A stretch of DNA of 64,000 nucleotides from [Bacillus] enclensis. GTDB taxonomy: Bacteria; Bacillota; Bacilli; Bacillales; Bacillaceae_B. Shown in pieces: positions 50,258 through 58,109 of the stretch. The position numbers and the translations under genes are program-made. The notes beneath the pieces are model-generated. The model had not been told where the DNA came from. It did not search any database and worked only from the letters and a program-made list of their open reading frames with translations. Position 1 is the first letter of the stretch. Every line of letters begins with the position of its first letter. The stretch lies in NCBI RefSeq assembly GCF_001456935.1, contig NZ_KQ758483.1, forward strand, positions 960,390-1,024,389, in the 5' to 3' direction.

Positions 50258-51154
50258 CTAACCCCAAAAAGATCCAAAGTACTTCCTGCCATGTTCAGCT
50301 TCCTCGGCCGCCATTGCATCTGCCTTAGTCTTGTGGACAGTGCCTTTAGGATGTTGAGGAGGTGCATAGATGGAATAAAGCTTTAGAGGCTCATTTCCCG
50401 TATTGGTAAGGTTATGCCATTTCCCTGCTGGAATCACAATCGCAAAGTCTTCTTCCACATTCCGCTGGAAATTCAGGTTATTCGGATCATCCCCCATCTG
50501 GACTACTCCCCGCCCCTGTTCGATTCGGAGGAACTGATCGAGATTTGGGTGGTTTTCAAGTCCTATATCCTCCCCTACACCAATACTCATCAATGTTACC
50601 TGAAGATGTTGCCCGGTCCATAATGCTGTCCTGAAATTATTATTCTGGAGTGTTGCATCATCAATATTAACAGCGAACGGTTCAGGTCCGAAATCCATCC
50701 TGCTTTCAAGGGAGGATTTCAAATGGTTCAAACAATCTGCATGCTCCCAATCGCCCATGCATGCATTCAATAATGTTTCATATATCGCGGGATTACTAGT
50801 AAGCAAGGTACCCAATCTGTAGTGTTCATAGCTTTCAAGCTCCGACTCATAACCTCTTTGAAGACCCTCAAGGTAACTGTAAAAGGGAACCTGCTGTACG
50901 TTGTACATCGGCTCTGCACCAGTCATCGAAGTATAAAGACCTGTCAACTGCTGCCACTGCTCCCTTTCGTCTTCAGCTATTCTGACGAGGTTGCTTCTAT
51001 GTTCTTCATCTGGCGCCAAACCTGCCATCCGGCTGTAAAAATCGACCGCAGCTGCTTTACTTTGTATACCTGAAAAAAGAAGCTTCAGTACTTGTTGTTG
51101 ATCTTGTTCACCCCTCGACAAGTGATCGGCATAAGTATGATAAGGATAATACAT
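50258..51154 (-). CDS. Ferritin-like/cupin fusion protein
   Basis: 298 residues. The N-terminal 155 residues are a four-helix ferritin-like segment: E/H-bearing helices include GIQSKAAAVDFYSRMAGLAPDEEHRSNLVRIAEDEREQW and GYESELESYEHYRL, plausible diiron ligands. The C-terminal domain (about 165-298) is a cupin with EDIGLENHPNLDQFLRIEQGRG (metal-binding H/E) and VIPAGKWHNLTN. Such cupins bind a metal and small ligand. The combination suggests a metal-handling or oxidative-stress enzyme, which is inference. The ATG follows AGAAGGGA. Confidence 0.78.
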   Translation of the reverse strand: MYYPYHTYADHLSRGEQDQQQVLKLLFSGIQSKAAAVDFYSRMAGLAPDEEHRSNLVRIAEDEREQWQQLTGLYTSMTGAEPMYNVQQVPFYSYLEGLQRGYESELESYEHYRLGTLLTSNPAIYETLLNACMGDWEHADCLNHLKSSLESRMDFGPEPFAVNIDDATLQNNNFRTALWTGQHLQVTLMSIGVGEDIGLENHPNLDQFLRIEQGRGVVQMGDDPNNLNFQRNVEEDFAIVIPAGKWHNLTNTGNEPLKLYSIYAPPQHPKGTVHKTKADAMAAEEAEHGRKYFGSFWG

Positions 51155-51227
51155 TTACACTCATTCCCTTCTGTTTTTTACCACGATATGATATGCAAGG
51201 AAGACAGTAAATGTGTGTTTGCCCACA

Positions 51228-51276
51228 GAAGGCCAGTTCCTCTGTGCCTTGATCGCAAAGAAGGACTGGCCTTTTC
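51228..51276. terminator. Hairpin downstream of the KinB-like gene
   Basis: AGGCCAGTTCCTC pairs with the GGACTGGCCT side (GAAGGACTGGCCT), giving a stem of about 9-10 bp. The best T-run (TTTTCTT) is on the plus strand, so its effect on the minus-strand kinase is uncertain. Confidence 0.5.
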
Positions 51277-52566
51277 TTACATAACCTTTGTCTCTTTTTC
51301 ATAAACTCTGCAGGAAATCGGAAAGGACAGGATGATGGATGTACCCCTATTCTTCTTACTCACTACTCTTACTGTACCGTTCATGCCATCTACCAATTGA
51401 AAGACGGTCATCATTCCAAGACCCGTTCCGTTCTTACCTTTCAATGAATAATAAGGTTCGCCAAGTCGTGTTATTTGTTCTTTCGTCATTCCGATTCCAT
51501 TGTCTTTGATGATGATGCATAGCATGCCGTCTTCTTCATAACTGCAAATTTCCAGTGCCCCTCCTGACTCCATTGCTTCGATCCCGTTTTTCATCACATT
51601 GATGAGAACCTGCTGCAGCTTATTGGGGTCACCTTTAATGGAATGCTGATGCAAGAGTTCAGCTTCAACAGTTATTCCTTTATTAACCGCTAGGGGCATG
51701 ATGATTTCCTGTGTATGACTGATTTCCCTGGTCACATCCACGTCAACTTCCCTGTCAGGATGTGGTTTTGCAAAATTTAAGTATTGATTGATAACTTCCG
51801 TTGCCCTGTCTATTTCACTGACCGCTATCTTTGATAGTTCTGTATTCGTTGGTGCATCCGCGGGGTTTTCATTGATCAATTGCAGGAAGCCTTTAACCGT
51901 AGTAAGGGGATTCCTCACTTCATGACTCATACTCGCAGCAAGTTGGCTGACCACCTGCATTTTCTCGTATTTAATTGCTTCAAGCTGAAGAATATAGGTT
52001 GTACGGATCATTTCACTTAAATAAAAGACAAAAAAGGTCGAACCCGTCAATGTCGCAGAATAAATCAAGAATGCCGAGTAATCATTAAAACCGAAAAATA
52101 TTGAAGGGAGCAAAAGACCAAGAACGGAATATCCGAATGAAAAGAACGTAAACCAATAAACCCTCTTTACCCAGGCCTTACCTGATAGATTAGGTGTCAA
52201 ATAGTATATGGCAACTGTTGAAATAATGGTGATGACGACCGTAATGAAAAAGCCGGGTCCCATAAAAGGAAGACGGACAGCTATCATCGTAATTGCCAGT
52301 AATGGAAGCATCTTTCTCCCCCCATATATGCCGCCGAGGAGAAAAGGGATGAATCGCAAATCATAAAAGAATCCGTCTTTAAGCTTTACAGACAGGAGCA
52401 GGCTGAGAAAAATCAAAAATGTACTGATTAAATAGATAGGAAAAAAATTTATTTGAACCTTATATACTCGTTGTCGCGAAAGATGGTAAAAGCTTGCCAA
52501 TAAAATCATTATCAGAATGACAAGTAGATTTATGAGTAAACCGTTGAATAAACCAGAATGGTCCAT
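51277..52566 (-). CDS. KinB-like sporulation sensor histidine kinase
   Basis: 429 residues, the same length class as B. subtilis KinB (428). Five to six membrane helices form a 5TMR-LYT sensor (about 1-185; FLSLLLSVKLKDGFFYDLRFIPFLLGGIYGG). A dimerisation/phosphoacceptor helix follows with H in SMSHEVRNPLTTVKGFLQLI (about 220-239), then HATPase boxes: N in INVMKNGIEAM (about 334-344), G1 IIKDNGIGM (about 360-368) and G2 GKNGTGLGMMTVFQLV. The start is ATG 52566, eight bases after GGAGG. There is no response regulator nearby, as expected for a kinase feeding Spo0F. Confidence 0.86.
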   Translation of the reverse strand: MDHSGLFNGLLINLLVILIMILLASFYHLSRQRVYKVQINFFPIYLISTFLIFLSLLLSVKLKDGFFYDLRFIPFLLGGIYGGRKMLPLLAITMIAVRLPFMGPGFFITVVITIISTVAIYYLTPNLSGKAWVKRVYWFTFFSFGYSVLGLLLPSIFFGFNDYSAFLIYSATLTGSTFFVFYLSEMIRTTYILQLEAIKYEKMQVVSQLAASMSHEVRNPLTTVKGFLQLINENPADAPTNTELSKIAVSEIDRATEVINQYLNFAKPHPDREVDVDVTREISHTQEIIMPLAVNKGITVEAELLHQHSIKGDPNKLQQVLINVMKNGIEAMESGGALEICSYEEDGMLCIIIKDNGIGMTKEQITRLGEPYYSLKGKNGTGLGMMTVFQLVDGMNGTVRVVSKKNRGTSIILSFPISCRVYEKETKVM

Positions 52567-52825
52567 CGGCAATGCCTCCGTTAAGTATAGTTTCAAAATA
52601 GGATGAATAATAAGAATAAATAAAAATCAATTACTATTATACCTGAGTTTTGACAGATTGATAGAGAAACTTATACTCCTAAAAAACTGTATAAGCCCGC
52701 TCTTTACTCATTTTCCTGGGTCCAAGAAGGGGCTATCTGAACAAATTTAAAGGTTTTAATGGAAGGGATCCCGGGAATAGAGTTGTTATCACAAATATTT
52801 TTTATATACTGGGGGAGGAACTTCA
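52567..52825. other. Intergenic region upstream of the 39-residue protein
   Basis: About 260 bp. A TTGTTA/TATACT pair (spacer 16, ending 52810) precedes the ribosome site of the small gene almost immediately, so it would give a nearly leaderless message; I list it only as a possibility. Confidence 0.3.
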
Positions 52826-52945
52826 ATGCTTGAAACAGCAGGATTTTCAATATTCCTTATAATCCCATTGGCCATCATTCTGATTCTGATTGGCGTGACC
52901 ATCTGGTTTTTTAAAAGGAAATCAAAAAGGGACAGGAACTTTTAA
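52826..52945 (+). CDS. 39-residue single-pass membrane protein
   Basis: A short but well-formed gene: GGGGGAGGAAC eight bases before ATG, 39 codons, TAA. The product has one hydrophobic helix (about 8-29) and a strongly basic end (KRKSKRDRNF), which predicts N-out, C-in topology. It is followed by the strong terminator at 53008-53062, so the transcript would be only about 250 nt. No family recognised. Confidence 0.68.
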   Translation: MLETAGFSIFLIIPLAIILILIGVTIWFFKRKSKRDRNF

Positions 52946-53007
52946 AGAATATAAAATATTTGGAAAAGAGAGTTTTAAACATGGTGCTGGGAAAAAATGA
53001 TTTAGTC

Positions 53008-53062
53008 AAAAAAACCCGAACTAATTTGCATGAGGTGAGGCAAATTAGTTCGGGTTTTTAAT
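53008..53062. terminator. Long bidirectional terminator
   Basis: A perfect 19-bp stem, AAAACCCGAACTAATTTGC and its complement, separated by 10 bases and flanked by A and T runs. It ends the 39-residue gene and may also end the minus-strand gene at 53179. Confidence 0.9.
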
Positions 53063-53178
53063 TTGTTCATTGTACATATAGGTTTTAGCTCATCCAACGG
53101 TTGATTGGAGTGCAAGACTCCCACTGTAAGCGAAGTGTTATACAGTACTCCTTACCGGTATTGACTCTGCCAAAAAAG

Positions 53179-54081
53179 TTACTTTATGATACCACCAGTT
53201 TTTCGGAATATCTTCATCGTATATGAACTCCACATATCTTCCAGATCTGCTGAATCAACAATCTTCCACGCATTAAAAAATGTTTGCCCACTTTTATTAA
53301 AGAATTTATTATCACCTATACAAAAAGATGCATGCTGAATGATGCCATTCTCATTTTCCCATGTCACAACGTCACCATCCCTTATTTCTCCGTGCGCGAT
53401 CTGATGGTAATTCGCTCTCTTCAACCCCAGACTGAACGTTTTTGGATGGACCCACTCATTGATGATCCACTCATGCCGGATAATCGCAAATAATGTTGCC
53501 GCCAAACAATTGCCTCCCCCGGAAGAAGGAAAGACATTTGCATATTTCTGCAAGTGCGGGTGAGATTCCAGTGAATGCCCGTAACAAACCCATTCTTCCC
53601 CCTGCTGTGCAATCTCACTGATAAGGTCTCTCTTAACCTCATATCTGAGCTCTTCCCACATGGCTTTCTGCAGAACGATGAACTGTTTTCCACCTGACTT
53701 CAGAAGATGCTCATGTGGTATCGAGTCATCAATCCTGTTCTGTGAGACCTCATAAATCAGTCCACTTCCAGCTTCTTTTTGACTGTGAAATAACTGTTTT
53801 CTTCTTGCTCTAGGAAGCCTGCCCACCCAACTTGACTCTGCAACAATGACAAATTCAACATTTTTAGATAAGTTCCAATATGTATAGCTGTTTTGCCATT
53901 GAATCTGATTATAAGTAGAGTTGGCTGAAAATTCTTCTTTCGGAATGACTAAAACGTGATCTAGGTACTCTTCAAGATTCACGAGTTCATTTTCCGTCAG
54001 AAAGAACAAATCTTTTTCAGGGATAAATGCTTCGGTCCAACGCTTGATCGTCTCAGATTCAGGCTTCATATGTATTTTCAA
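53179..54081 (-). CDS. Unknown protein with a possible NlpC/P60-like cysteine-hydrolase C-terminal domain
   Basis: 300 residues. The first half is unrecognised (ARRKQLFHSQKEAGSGLIYE, KSGGKQFIVLQKAMWEELRYE). The C-terminal 110 residues read like a papain-fold amidase: C in FPSSGGGNCLAATLFAI (about 193-209), H in NGIIQHASFCIGDNKFFN (about 261-278) with DGDVVTWEN before it. That is the order of NlpC/P60 or permuted papain-like catalytic residues. No signal peptide. The start is TTG 54081 behind GAGGTGAAGGGAA. Function unknown; the hydrolase call is by motif order only. Confidence 0.6.
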   Translation of the reverse strand: MKIHMKPESETIKRWTEAFIPEKDLFFLTENELVNLEEYLDHVLVIPKEEFSANSTYNQIQWQNSYTYWNLSKNVEFVIVAESSWVGRLPRARRKQLFHSQKEAGSGLIYEVSQNRIDDSIPHEHLLKSGGKQFIVLQKAMWEELRYEVKRDLISEIAQQGEEWVCYGHSLESHPHLQKYANVFPSSGGGNCLAATLFAIIRHEWIINEWVHPKTFSLGLKRANYHQIAHGEIRDGDVVTWENENGIIQHASFCIGDNKFFNKSGQTFFNAWKIVDSADLEDMWSSYTMKIFRKTGGIIK

Positions 54082-54106
54082 TTCCCTTCACCTCTTACTC
54101 CGTCCA

Positions 54107-54532
54107 TTACCTTTTCTTACGGTGCATAATATGTTGACGACTGCTCATTTTAAAGTTGTTTTTTTCGTAAAAGGGAATCAAGTCTTTTTCACAAAATAAA
54201 CTGATGATATCGATGTGAGTAAGCTCATCCAGCAATCTGGAGACCATCATAGTGCCAATCCCTGTCTTCCGATATTCCTCATTCATCACCACATCTTCAA
54301 TATATGCCCTGAATTCCCCGTCACTCACTGCCCTTGCGAATCCAATGAGTTCATTGTCATTCCAGGCACCCACCGCAATACCACCATTGAGGACTTTCTT
54401 GATCTGAGTCTCTTCTCTTTCTTCCCACCAATCTGCTTGTCTATATAACCTCATCAAATCAGCAGGGTCGATCCGCCTCTCCTTGAAGCTCAAATACTGT
54501 ACAGGCACACTTGTCCCCCCCAATTTTTGCAT
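54107..54532 (-). CDS. GNAT-family N-acetyltransferase
   Basis: 141 residues. FRAYIEDVVMNEEYRKTGIGTMMVSRLLDEL (acetyl-CoA loop RKTGIG, about 90-95) and LIPFYEKNNFKMSSRQHIMH are the GNAT core. The N-terminal region suggests a start near codon 1 or a few codons in; GTG at about 54508 after GGGGGGG is an alternative. It belongs to the YhdJ/PhnO-like small GNATs. Confidence 0.84.
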   Translation of the reverse strand: MQKLGGTSVPVQYLSFKERRIDPADLMRLYRQADWWEEREETQIKKVLNGGIAVGAWNDNELIGFARAVSDGEFRAYIEDVVMNEEYRKTGIGTMMVSRLLDELTHIDIISLFCEKDLIPFYEKNNFKMSSRQHIMHRKKR

Positions 54533-54544
54533 GGATAATCAATC

Positions 54545-54922
54545 TTAAAAGACCCCATTCTCATTCGGTGATTCACTCGGGATCGGCTGCCCGACATCCC
54601 ACATCTCCACAATCCTCTCACCTTCAAAACGGAACAAATGAACAACAGCCGCACCAATATCCCCAGGATGCTGCCTTACATGAGAATGAACCGCAATTCT
54701 TTCTCCTTCCTCCAACGCATGTTTGACCTCGAACATCTTTTCAGGGTTCTTATGGGCATTTTCCTCCATCCCCAGGATGATGGATTCTGCATCTCCGCGG
54801 AAATAAGGATTATGATGAAGGAATTCACCGCTTGTAAATTGTACGAACGCTTCCCGTACATCCCCCGCAGCCACCATCTGCAGAAATGACACTGCCGTCT
54901 CTTTTCGTGAACTCATATTCAT
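54545..54922 (-). CDS. SnoaL-like NTF2-fold protein
   Basis: 125 residues with the cone-shaped NTF2 fold: SSRKETAVSFLQMVAAGDVREAFVQF (helical start), HHNPYFRGDAESI, and the strands VHSHVRQHPGDIGAAVVHLFRFEGERIVEMWDVGQPIP. This is the SnoaL/ketosteroid-isomerase-like subset of predicted small-molecule-binding or cyclase-like proteins. Its ATG overlaps the upstream stop in ATGA. Confidence 0.83.
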   Translation of the reverse strand: MNMSSRKETAVSFLQMVAAGDVREAFVQFTSGEFLHHNPYFRGDAESIILGMEENAHKNPEKMFEVKHALEEGERIAVHSHVRQHPGDIGAAVVHLFRFEGERIVEMWDVGQPIPSESPNENGVF

Positions 54923-55353
54923 AACGACAACCCTTTCTTTTTTAGAGTAATTTCGTGAACATTCTCAACAGGAACACCTGCTTCTATGTAGCTTCTTACC
55001 AGCTTCCAACCAGAACCTTTTACTTTTTTGAATGTGTTAAAGAACACATTAGCAGTTGCCATCGAATTTCCTTTTATGATGATCGTTGCTGATAAAACGG
55101 CCATTACTTCATCTTCCCTTAGAGGGAGGGTGTATAGTTGGTTGATATCCCACTTAGCTTCGTTCTCATTAACAAATTGAAACCCCTGCTTCCACCCGTT
55201 TATCGATTCTTCATAGCCGAAATCGAATATTTCCCCATTAGATATTTCCCTGGCTTGGTAATCACGGGATATGTACCTTTCCATCTCAATAATCGATGAC
55301 TTCTTCCACGCAGCCAGAAATTCTTCAAGAAACCCTTCAAACGTTTCTTTCAT
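54919..55353 (-). CDS. NTF2-like protein
   Basis: 144 residues, a second NTF2-fold protein: ETFEGFLEEFLAAWKKSSIIEMERYISRDYQAREI at the start and a beta sheet with VMAVLSATIIIKGNSMATANVFFNTFKKVKGSGWKLVRSYIEAGV. Coupled to the SnoaL-like gene by a 4-bp overlap, which suggests the two act together or form a heterodimer. No substrate can be inferred. Confidence 0.75.
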   Translation of the reverse strand: MKETFEGFLEEFLAAWKKSSIIEMERYISRDYQAREISNGEIFDFGYEESINGWKQGFQFVNENEAKWDINQLYTLPLREDEVMAVLSATIIIKGNSMATANVFFNTFKKVKGSGWKLVRSYIEAGVPVENVHEITLKKKGLSL

Positions 55354-55414
55354 GATAAGTCCCCCTTCAATAATATACCTTTCAAAAAATTCACACTTTT
55401 AAAATATACAAGAT

Positions 55415-55446
55415 AAAAGGCCAGCTCTTTAAAAGAACTGGCCTGA
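55415..55446 (-). terminator. Terminator downstream of the 6S RNA
   Basis: AGGCCAGTTCTTT pairs with AAAGAGCTGGCCT (one G-U pair), followed on the minus strand by TTTTAT. It lies just beyond the predicted 3' end of the 6S RNA and could end its precursor. Confidence 0.78.
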
Positions 55447-55450
55447 TGTT

Positions 55451-55643
55451 AAAAAAGTTAGAGCCACATTTGCCGTAATTTTAGATAAGAAAGTTTTAAA
55501 CCACCACTCCTCAAAGTGGGTGTTTGCAGAAGATTTCCTGTCGTCCTCTATCGCGGAGGCTTGACATTCCGGCTTCGATATAAAACTCCCTGTTACAGTT
55601 TAAAGGTTAAAACTTCATTATGATTACGTACAACGCAGCTTGT
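55451..55643 (-). ncRNA. bsrB: 6S RNA, 6S-2 (BsrB) type
   Basis: About 193 nt on the minus strand. The ends pair as a closing stem: GCTGCGTTGTACGTAAT near the 5' end with ATTACGGCAAATGTGGC near the 3' end (14 of 17 positions pair, including G-U, with a 3-base internal loop). The central bubble has AAGTTTTAACCTTT on its 5' side, whose complement is AAAGGTTAAAACTT (55602-55615), which as I recall is the product-RNA start of B. subtilis 6S-2. Inner hairpins include CCTC/GAGG and CACCCACT/AGTGGTG. A sigma-A promoter is positioned correctly. 6S RNA sequesters the housekeeping RNA polymerase by mimicking an open promoter. Confidence 0.78.
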
Positions 55644-55650
55644 ATAGTAT

Positions 55651-55679
55651 ATAGTATATCATTTGACCCGGAATTTCAA
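55651..55679 (-). promoter_or_regulatory. Sigma-A promoter of the 6S RNA
   Basis: On the minus strand TTGAAA (55679-55674), a 17-bp spacer and TACTAT (55656-55651). The predicted start at about 55643 falls exactly at the 5' end of the closing stem of the 6S RNA. Confidence 0.72.
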
Positions 55680-55700
55680 CCGTAAAATCTCAGGAAATGA

Positions 55701-56138
55701 TTACGCGTCGAATACTTCGACTTTCTCCATTACATCCCCATTTCTCATGGACTTCACGATATCCATACCGGATGTTACTTTTCCAAAAACAGTATGAACG
55801 CCGTTCAGGTGCGGCTGAGGTTCATGAACGATGAAGAATTGGCTTCCGCCTGTATCTTTGCCGGCATGCGCCATGGAAAGGGAACCTTCCTCGTGCTTAT
55901 GAGGGTTTCCTTCTGTTTCACATTTGATTGTGTAGCCTGGACCACCCATCCCGTTTCCATTCGGGCATCCACCTTGGCTCACGAAACCTGGGATGACACG
56001 GTGAAAAGTCAAACCGTCATAGAATCCTTCTTTAGCAAGTTTTTCAAAGTTTTCAACAGTGCCTGGTGCTTCATTCGGGAAAAGATCGAATTCCACCTTT
56101 TCACCTGTTTGAAATTGTATGTATCCTTTTTTCGCCAT
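55701..56138 (-). CDS. ppiB: Peptidyl-prolyl cis-trans isomerase (cyclophilin)
   Basis: 145 residues, the minimal cyclophilin, matching B. subtilis PpiB. Catalytic and binding residues: [20 protein letters not shown] (R at about 44), [36 protein letters not shown] (the active-site Q-x-F-F and W-replacing H). It speeds up prolyl isomerisation in protein folding and is cytoplasmic. The 6S RNA lies immediately downstream on the same strand but has its own promoter. Confidence 0.95.
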   Translation of the reverse strand: MAKKGYIQFQTGEKVEFDLFPNEAPGTVENFEKLAKEGFYDGLTFHRVIPGFVSQGGCPNGNGMGGPGYTIKCETEGNPHKHEEGSLSMAHAGKDTGGSQFFIVHEPQPHLNGVHTVFGKVTSGMDIVKSMRNGDVMEKVEVFDA

Positions 56139-56314
56139 TTAAAACAACTCCTACTCTATAAAGTCATTCATATTTTATCATTGAAGGTTTCCATTGTCAC
56201 TTTTAACATTAAACTGTCTTTCCCATCCTCCTGAAAAATGTTGTCCAATCAGTCATGAACCTCCAAGTGGACTGAATAGACTAGTAGCAGGCTTATTCAA
56301 AAGGAGGGCTGCAC

Positions 56315-56611
56315 TTGACTGATTTACTGAGCGGCATCACCATTCATCCTCAATTAACGATTCTTGTGCCGGCTTTATGGGTATTAGGTTTTGCACTGAA
56401 GAAAACACCGCATATTCCTGACTGGCTCATCATCTGGATCCTGCTGGCCGCTGGTGTGGCAGCCAGCACTTCAACACTCGGATTGGATTTCAACGGAATC
56501 GCCAATGGGTTCATCTGCACGGGAGCGGCCATTACGACTCATCAATCGTTCAAACAGACGTTTGTAGCAAGAGTGAAAGACGAGGATAAAAGACAGCGGA
56601 ATAAAAAATAG
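56315..56611 (+). CDS. Phage-holin-family small membrane protein
   Basis: 98 residues with two to three membrane helices (about 10-28, 36-54 and 60-78) and a charged tail (VKDEDKRQRNKK). The pattern HPQLTILVPALWVLGFALKKTPHIPDWLIIWILLAAG matches phage_holin_5-like proteins that occur as chromosomal singletons in bacilli. No lysin is adjacent and no other phage genes are nearby, so it is probably a domesticated or sporulation-related holin. The start is TTG, behind AGGAGGG. Confidence 0.78.
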   Translation: MTDLLSGITIHPQLTILVPALWVLGFALKKTPHIPDWLIIWILLAAGVAASTSTLGLDFNGIANGFICTGAAITTHQSFKQTFVARVKDEDKRQRNKK

Positions 56612-56617
56612 CTTAAA

Positions 56618-56660
56618 AAGTGCAGAAGCCGTCCTTACCCGGATGACTTCTGCATTTTTT
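56618..56660 (+). terminator. Terminator of the holin-like gene
   Basis: AGTGCAGAAG pairs with CTTCTGCATT (8-9 bp), followed by T6. Confidence 0.85.
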
Positions 56661-57181
56661 CATTCAGCCATTACGTTTATAAATTCCCTCATATAATCCG
56701 GCAGATCAGGCGGCCGGCGGCTCGAAATGATGTGACCGTCAACTACAACCGGTTCATTCACCCATGTGGCACCGGCATTTACCATGTCATCTTTGATCCC
56801 CGGGGTACTTGTGACTTTTACACCGTTCAGTATCTTGGCAGATATCAATACCCAGCCGGCATGACAAATCTGTCCGATAGGCTTTTTCTTTGAATCCATG
56901 GCTTTAACCATTTCAATGACCTCCGGGAATCTCCTCAGTTTATCAGGAGACCATCCGCCCGGGACAAGTACCGCATCATACTCTTCAGGGTTCACGTCTC
57001 CAAATGTCAGGTCGCTGACGATTGGAACACCGTACTTTCCTATGTATTCCTCATTTGCCTTTTCCCCTGCAATATGTACTTCGGCACCTTCCTCCCTTAA
57101 ACGGAGAACGGGATACCATAATTCCAGGTCTTCAAAATCCGCGCTTACAAGCTGAATGATCTTCTTCCCTTTCAGTTTCAT
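56660..57181 (-). CDS. DJ-1/PfpI-family protein (YraA/GSP18-like)
   Basis: 173 residues of the class I glutamine-amidotransferase-like fold. The nucleophile elbow GQICHAGWVL (Cys at about 103), the acidic residue of the DJ-1 triad area (VSADFEDLELWYPVLRLREEGAEV, E about 19) and HIISSRRPPDLPDYMREFI are typical of PfpI/YraA, associated with general stress and methylglyoxal-glyoxalase III or deglycase activity. The ATG follows GAGGGATGAAGG. It is monocistronic and converges on the holin-like gene. Confidence 0.88.
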   Translation of the reverse strand: MKLKGKKIIQLVSADFEDLELWYPVLRLREEGAEVHIAGEKANEEYIGKYGVPIVSDLTFGDVNPEEYDAVLVPGGWSPDKLRRFPEVIEMVKAMDSKKKPIGQICHAGWVLISAKILNGVKVTSTPGIKDDMVNAGATWVNEPVVVDGHIISSRRPPDLPDYMREFINVMAE

Positions 57182-57243
57182 CCTTCATCCCTCCTATGCT
57201 TTCATTGTGCTTACAAATCCTGATCTTTGCAACCAAAAGCACT

Positions 57244-57384
57244 TTAATTATACGGACTGTATTTTTTTATCGCTTTGATGATCGTATTGGTTTGGATAAT
57301 GGAGACGACAACCGCAATCACTGTCATCATGCCCCCGCTAATGTAAATGATGGCTGACAATTGTTTACCTGTCACTTTTCTCAT
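57244..57384 (-). CDS. 46-residue membrane protein
   Basis: 46 codons: MRKVTGKQLSAIIYISGG then one hydrophobic helix (about 11-31) and a basic end (KAIKKYSPYN). ATG 57384 follows AAAGGTGAT. It lies between the PfpI gene and a small divergent gene. No family recognised; the ribosome site and composition support coding. Confidence 0.6.
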   Translation of the reverse strand: MRKVTGKQLSAIIYISGGMMTVIAVVVSIIQTNTIIKAIKKYSPYN

Positions 57385-57595
57385 GAATATCACCTTTCCC
57401 GACTGAATATCATGGTGATATTATTCCATTAATTAGAAATATTATAACCCATGTTTTTTTATTATAAGTACGCTCTTTCGAAAGATCCTTCTAGAACCAT
57501 TGCTAGTTATTGGATGCTCAAATATGTTTAAAAGGAGCGATGAGGGGAATAACAAAACCAAACACAAGACAAAAGGTTTTAGGAGGAGAAAATAC

Positions 57596-57862
57596 ATGAA
57601 AGTTAATAAAACATTATTAGTCGGAGCTACTGTAACAGCAGGTTCATTAGGCTGGCTGCTTTCTTCCAAAGAAAACAGAAACCATCTGCACAATATGAAA
57701 GAGGGTTTGATGACTAAAATTAAAAAACGCAAATCCGAAGACCTGCCGGTAGATAAAGGCGGTAATCCAGATCCCCAGAATATTGAGGACAATTCGATGG
57801 TCAGTGAAGGTGCTATGACCTCAGTTCAATATTATAACGAAAAAAAGCAAGATAACGAATAA
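57596..57862 (+). CDS. Small secreted or membrane-tethered protein, unknown
   Basis: 88 residues. An N-terminal hydrophobic stretch (about 5-22, LLVGATVTAGSLGWLL) with a K-rich start acts as an uncleaved anchor or signal; the rest is hydrophilic, rich in K, D and N. A strong AGGAGGAG precedes ATG 57596, and a strong terminator follows. The pattern recalls YtxH-type small stress proteins, but the YtxH motif is not evident. Confidence 0.68.
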   Translation: MKVNKTLLVGATVTAGSLGWLLSSKENRNHLHNMKEGLMTKIKKRKSEDLPVDKGGNPDPQNIEDNSMVSEGAMTSVQYYNEKKQDNE

Positions 57863-57900
57863 AACAAGCAGGGGTTAGGATCCCTGCTTGTTTTATTTTT
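57861..57900 (+). terminator. Terminator of the 88-residue gene
   Basis: A perfect 11-bp stem, AACAAGCAGGG with CCCTGCTTGTT, followed by TTATTTTT. Confidence 0.9.
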
Positions 57901-58053
57901 GACTTTATCAGTTTCAGTCCCGATTACGAACCGTAAACATTCAAAATCCACAGAGGACCCTTTTTTCTTAGATCGAATAGTATTTGCCAAGTGCTCCTTC
58001 TTCTAAGGCGGATTAGCAAACCGGCGATCGAAAGTAATTTTTTTAGAAAAAGT

Positions 58054-58082
58054 TTGAAAATTAAGAAAATAGTTAGTATAAT
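58054..58082 (+). promoter_or_regulatory. Sigma-A promoter of the IDEAL-domain gene
   Basis: TTGAAA (58054-58059), a 17-bp spacer and a perfect TATAAT (58077-58082), about 20 bp before the ribosome site. Confidence 0.85.
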
Positions 58083-58109
58083 AGAAAAAAGGTCAAGGAG
58101 TTGATTCTT

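Noticed and set aside
56315..56611. Prophage remnant around the holin-like gene
   Set aside because: No lysin, tail, integrase or attachment site is nearby; chromosomal single holin-like genes are common in bacilli.
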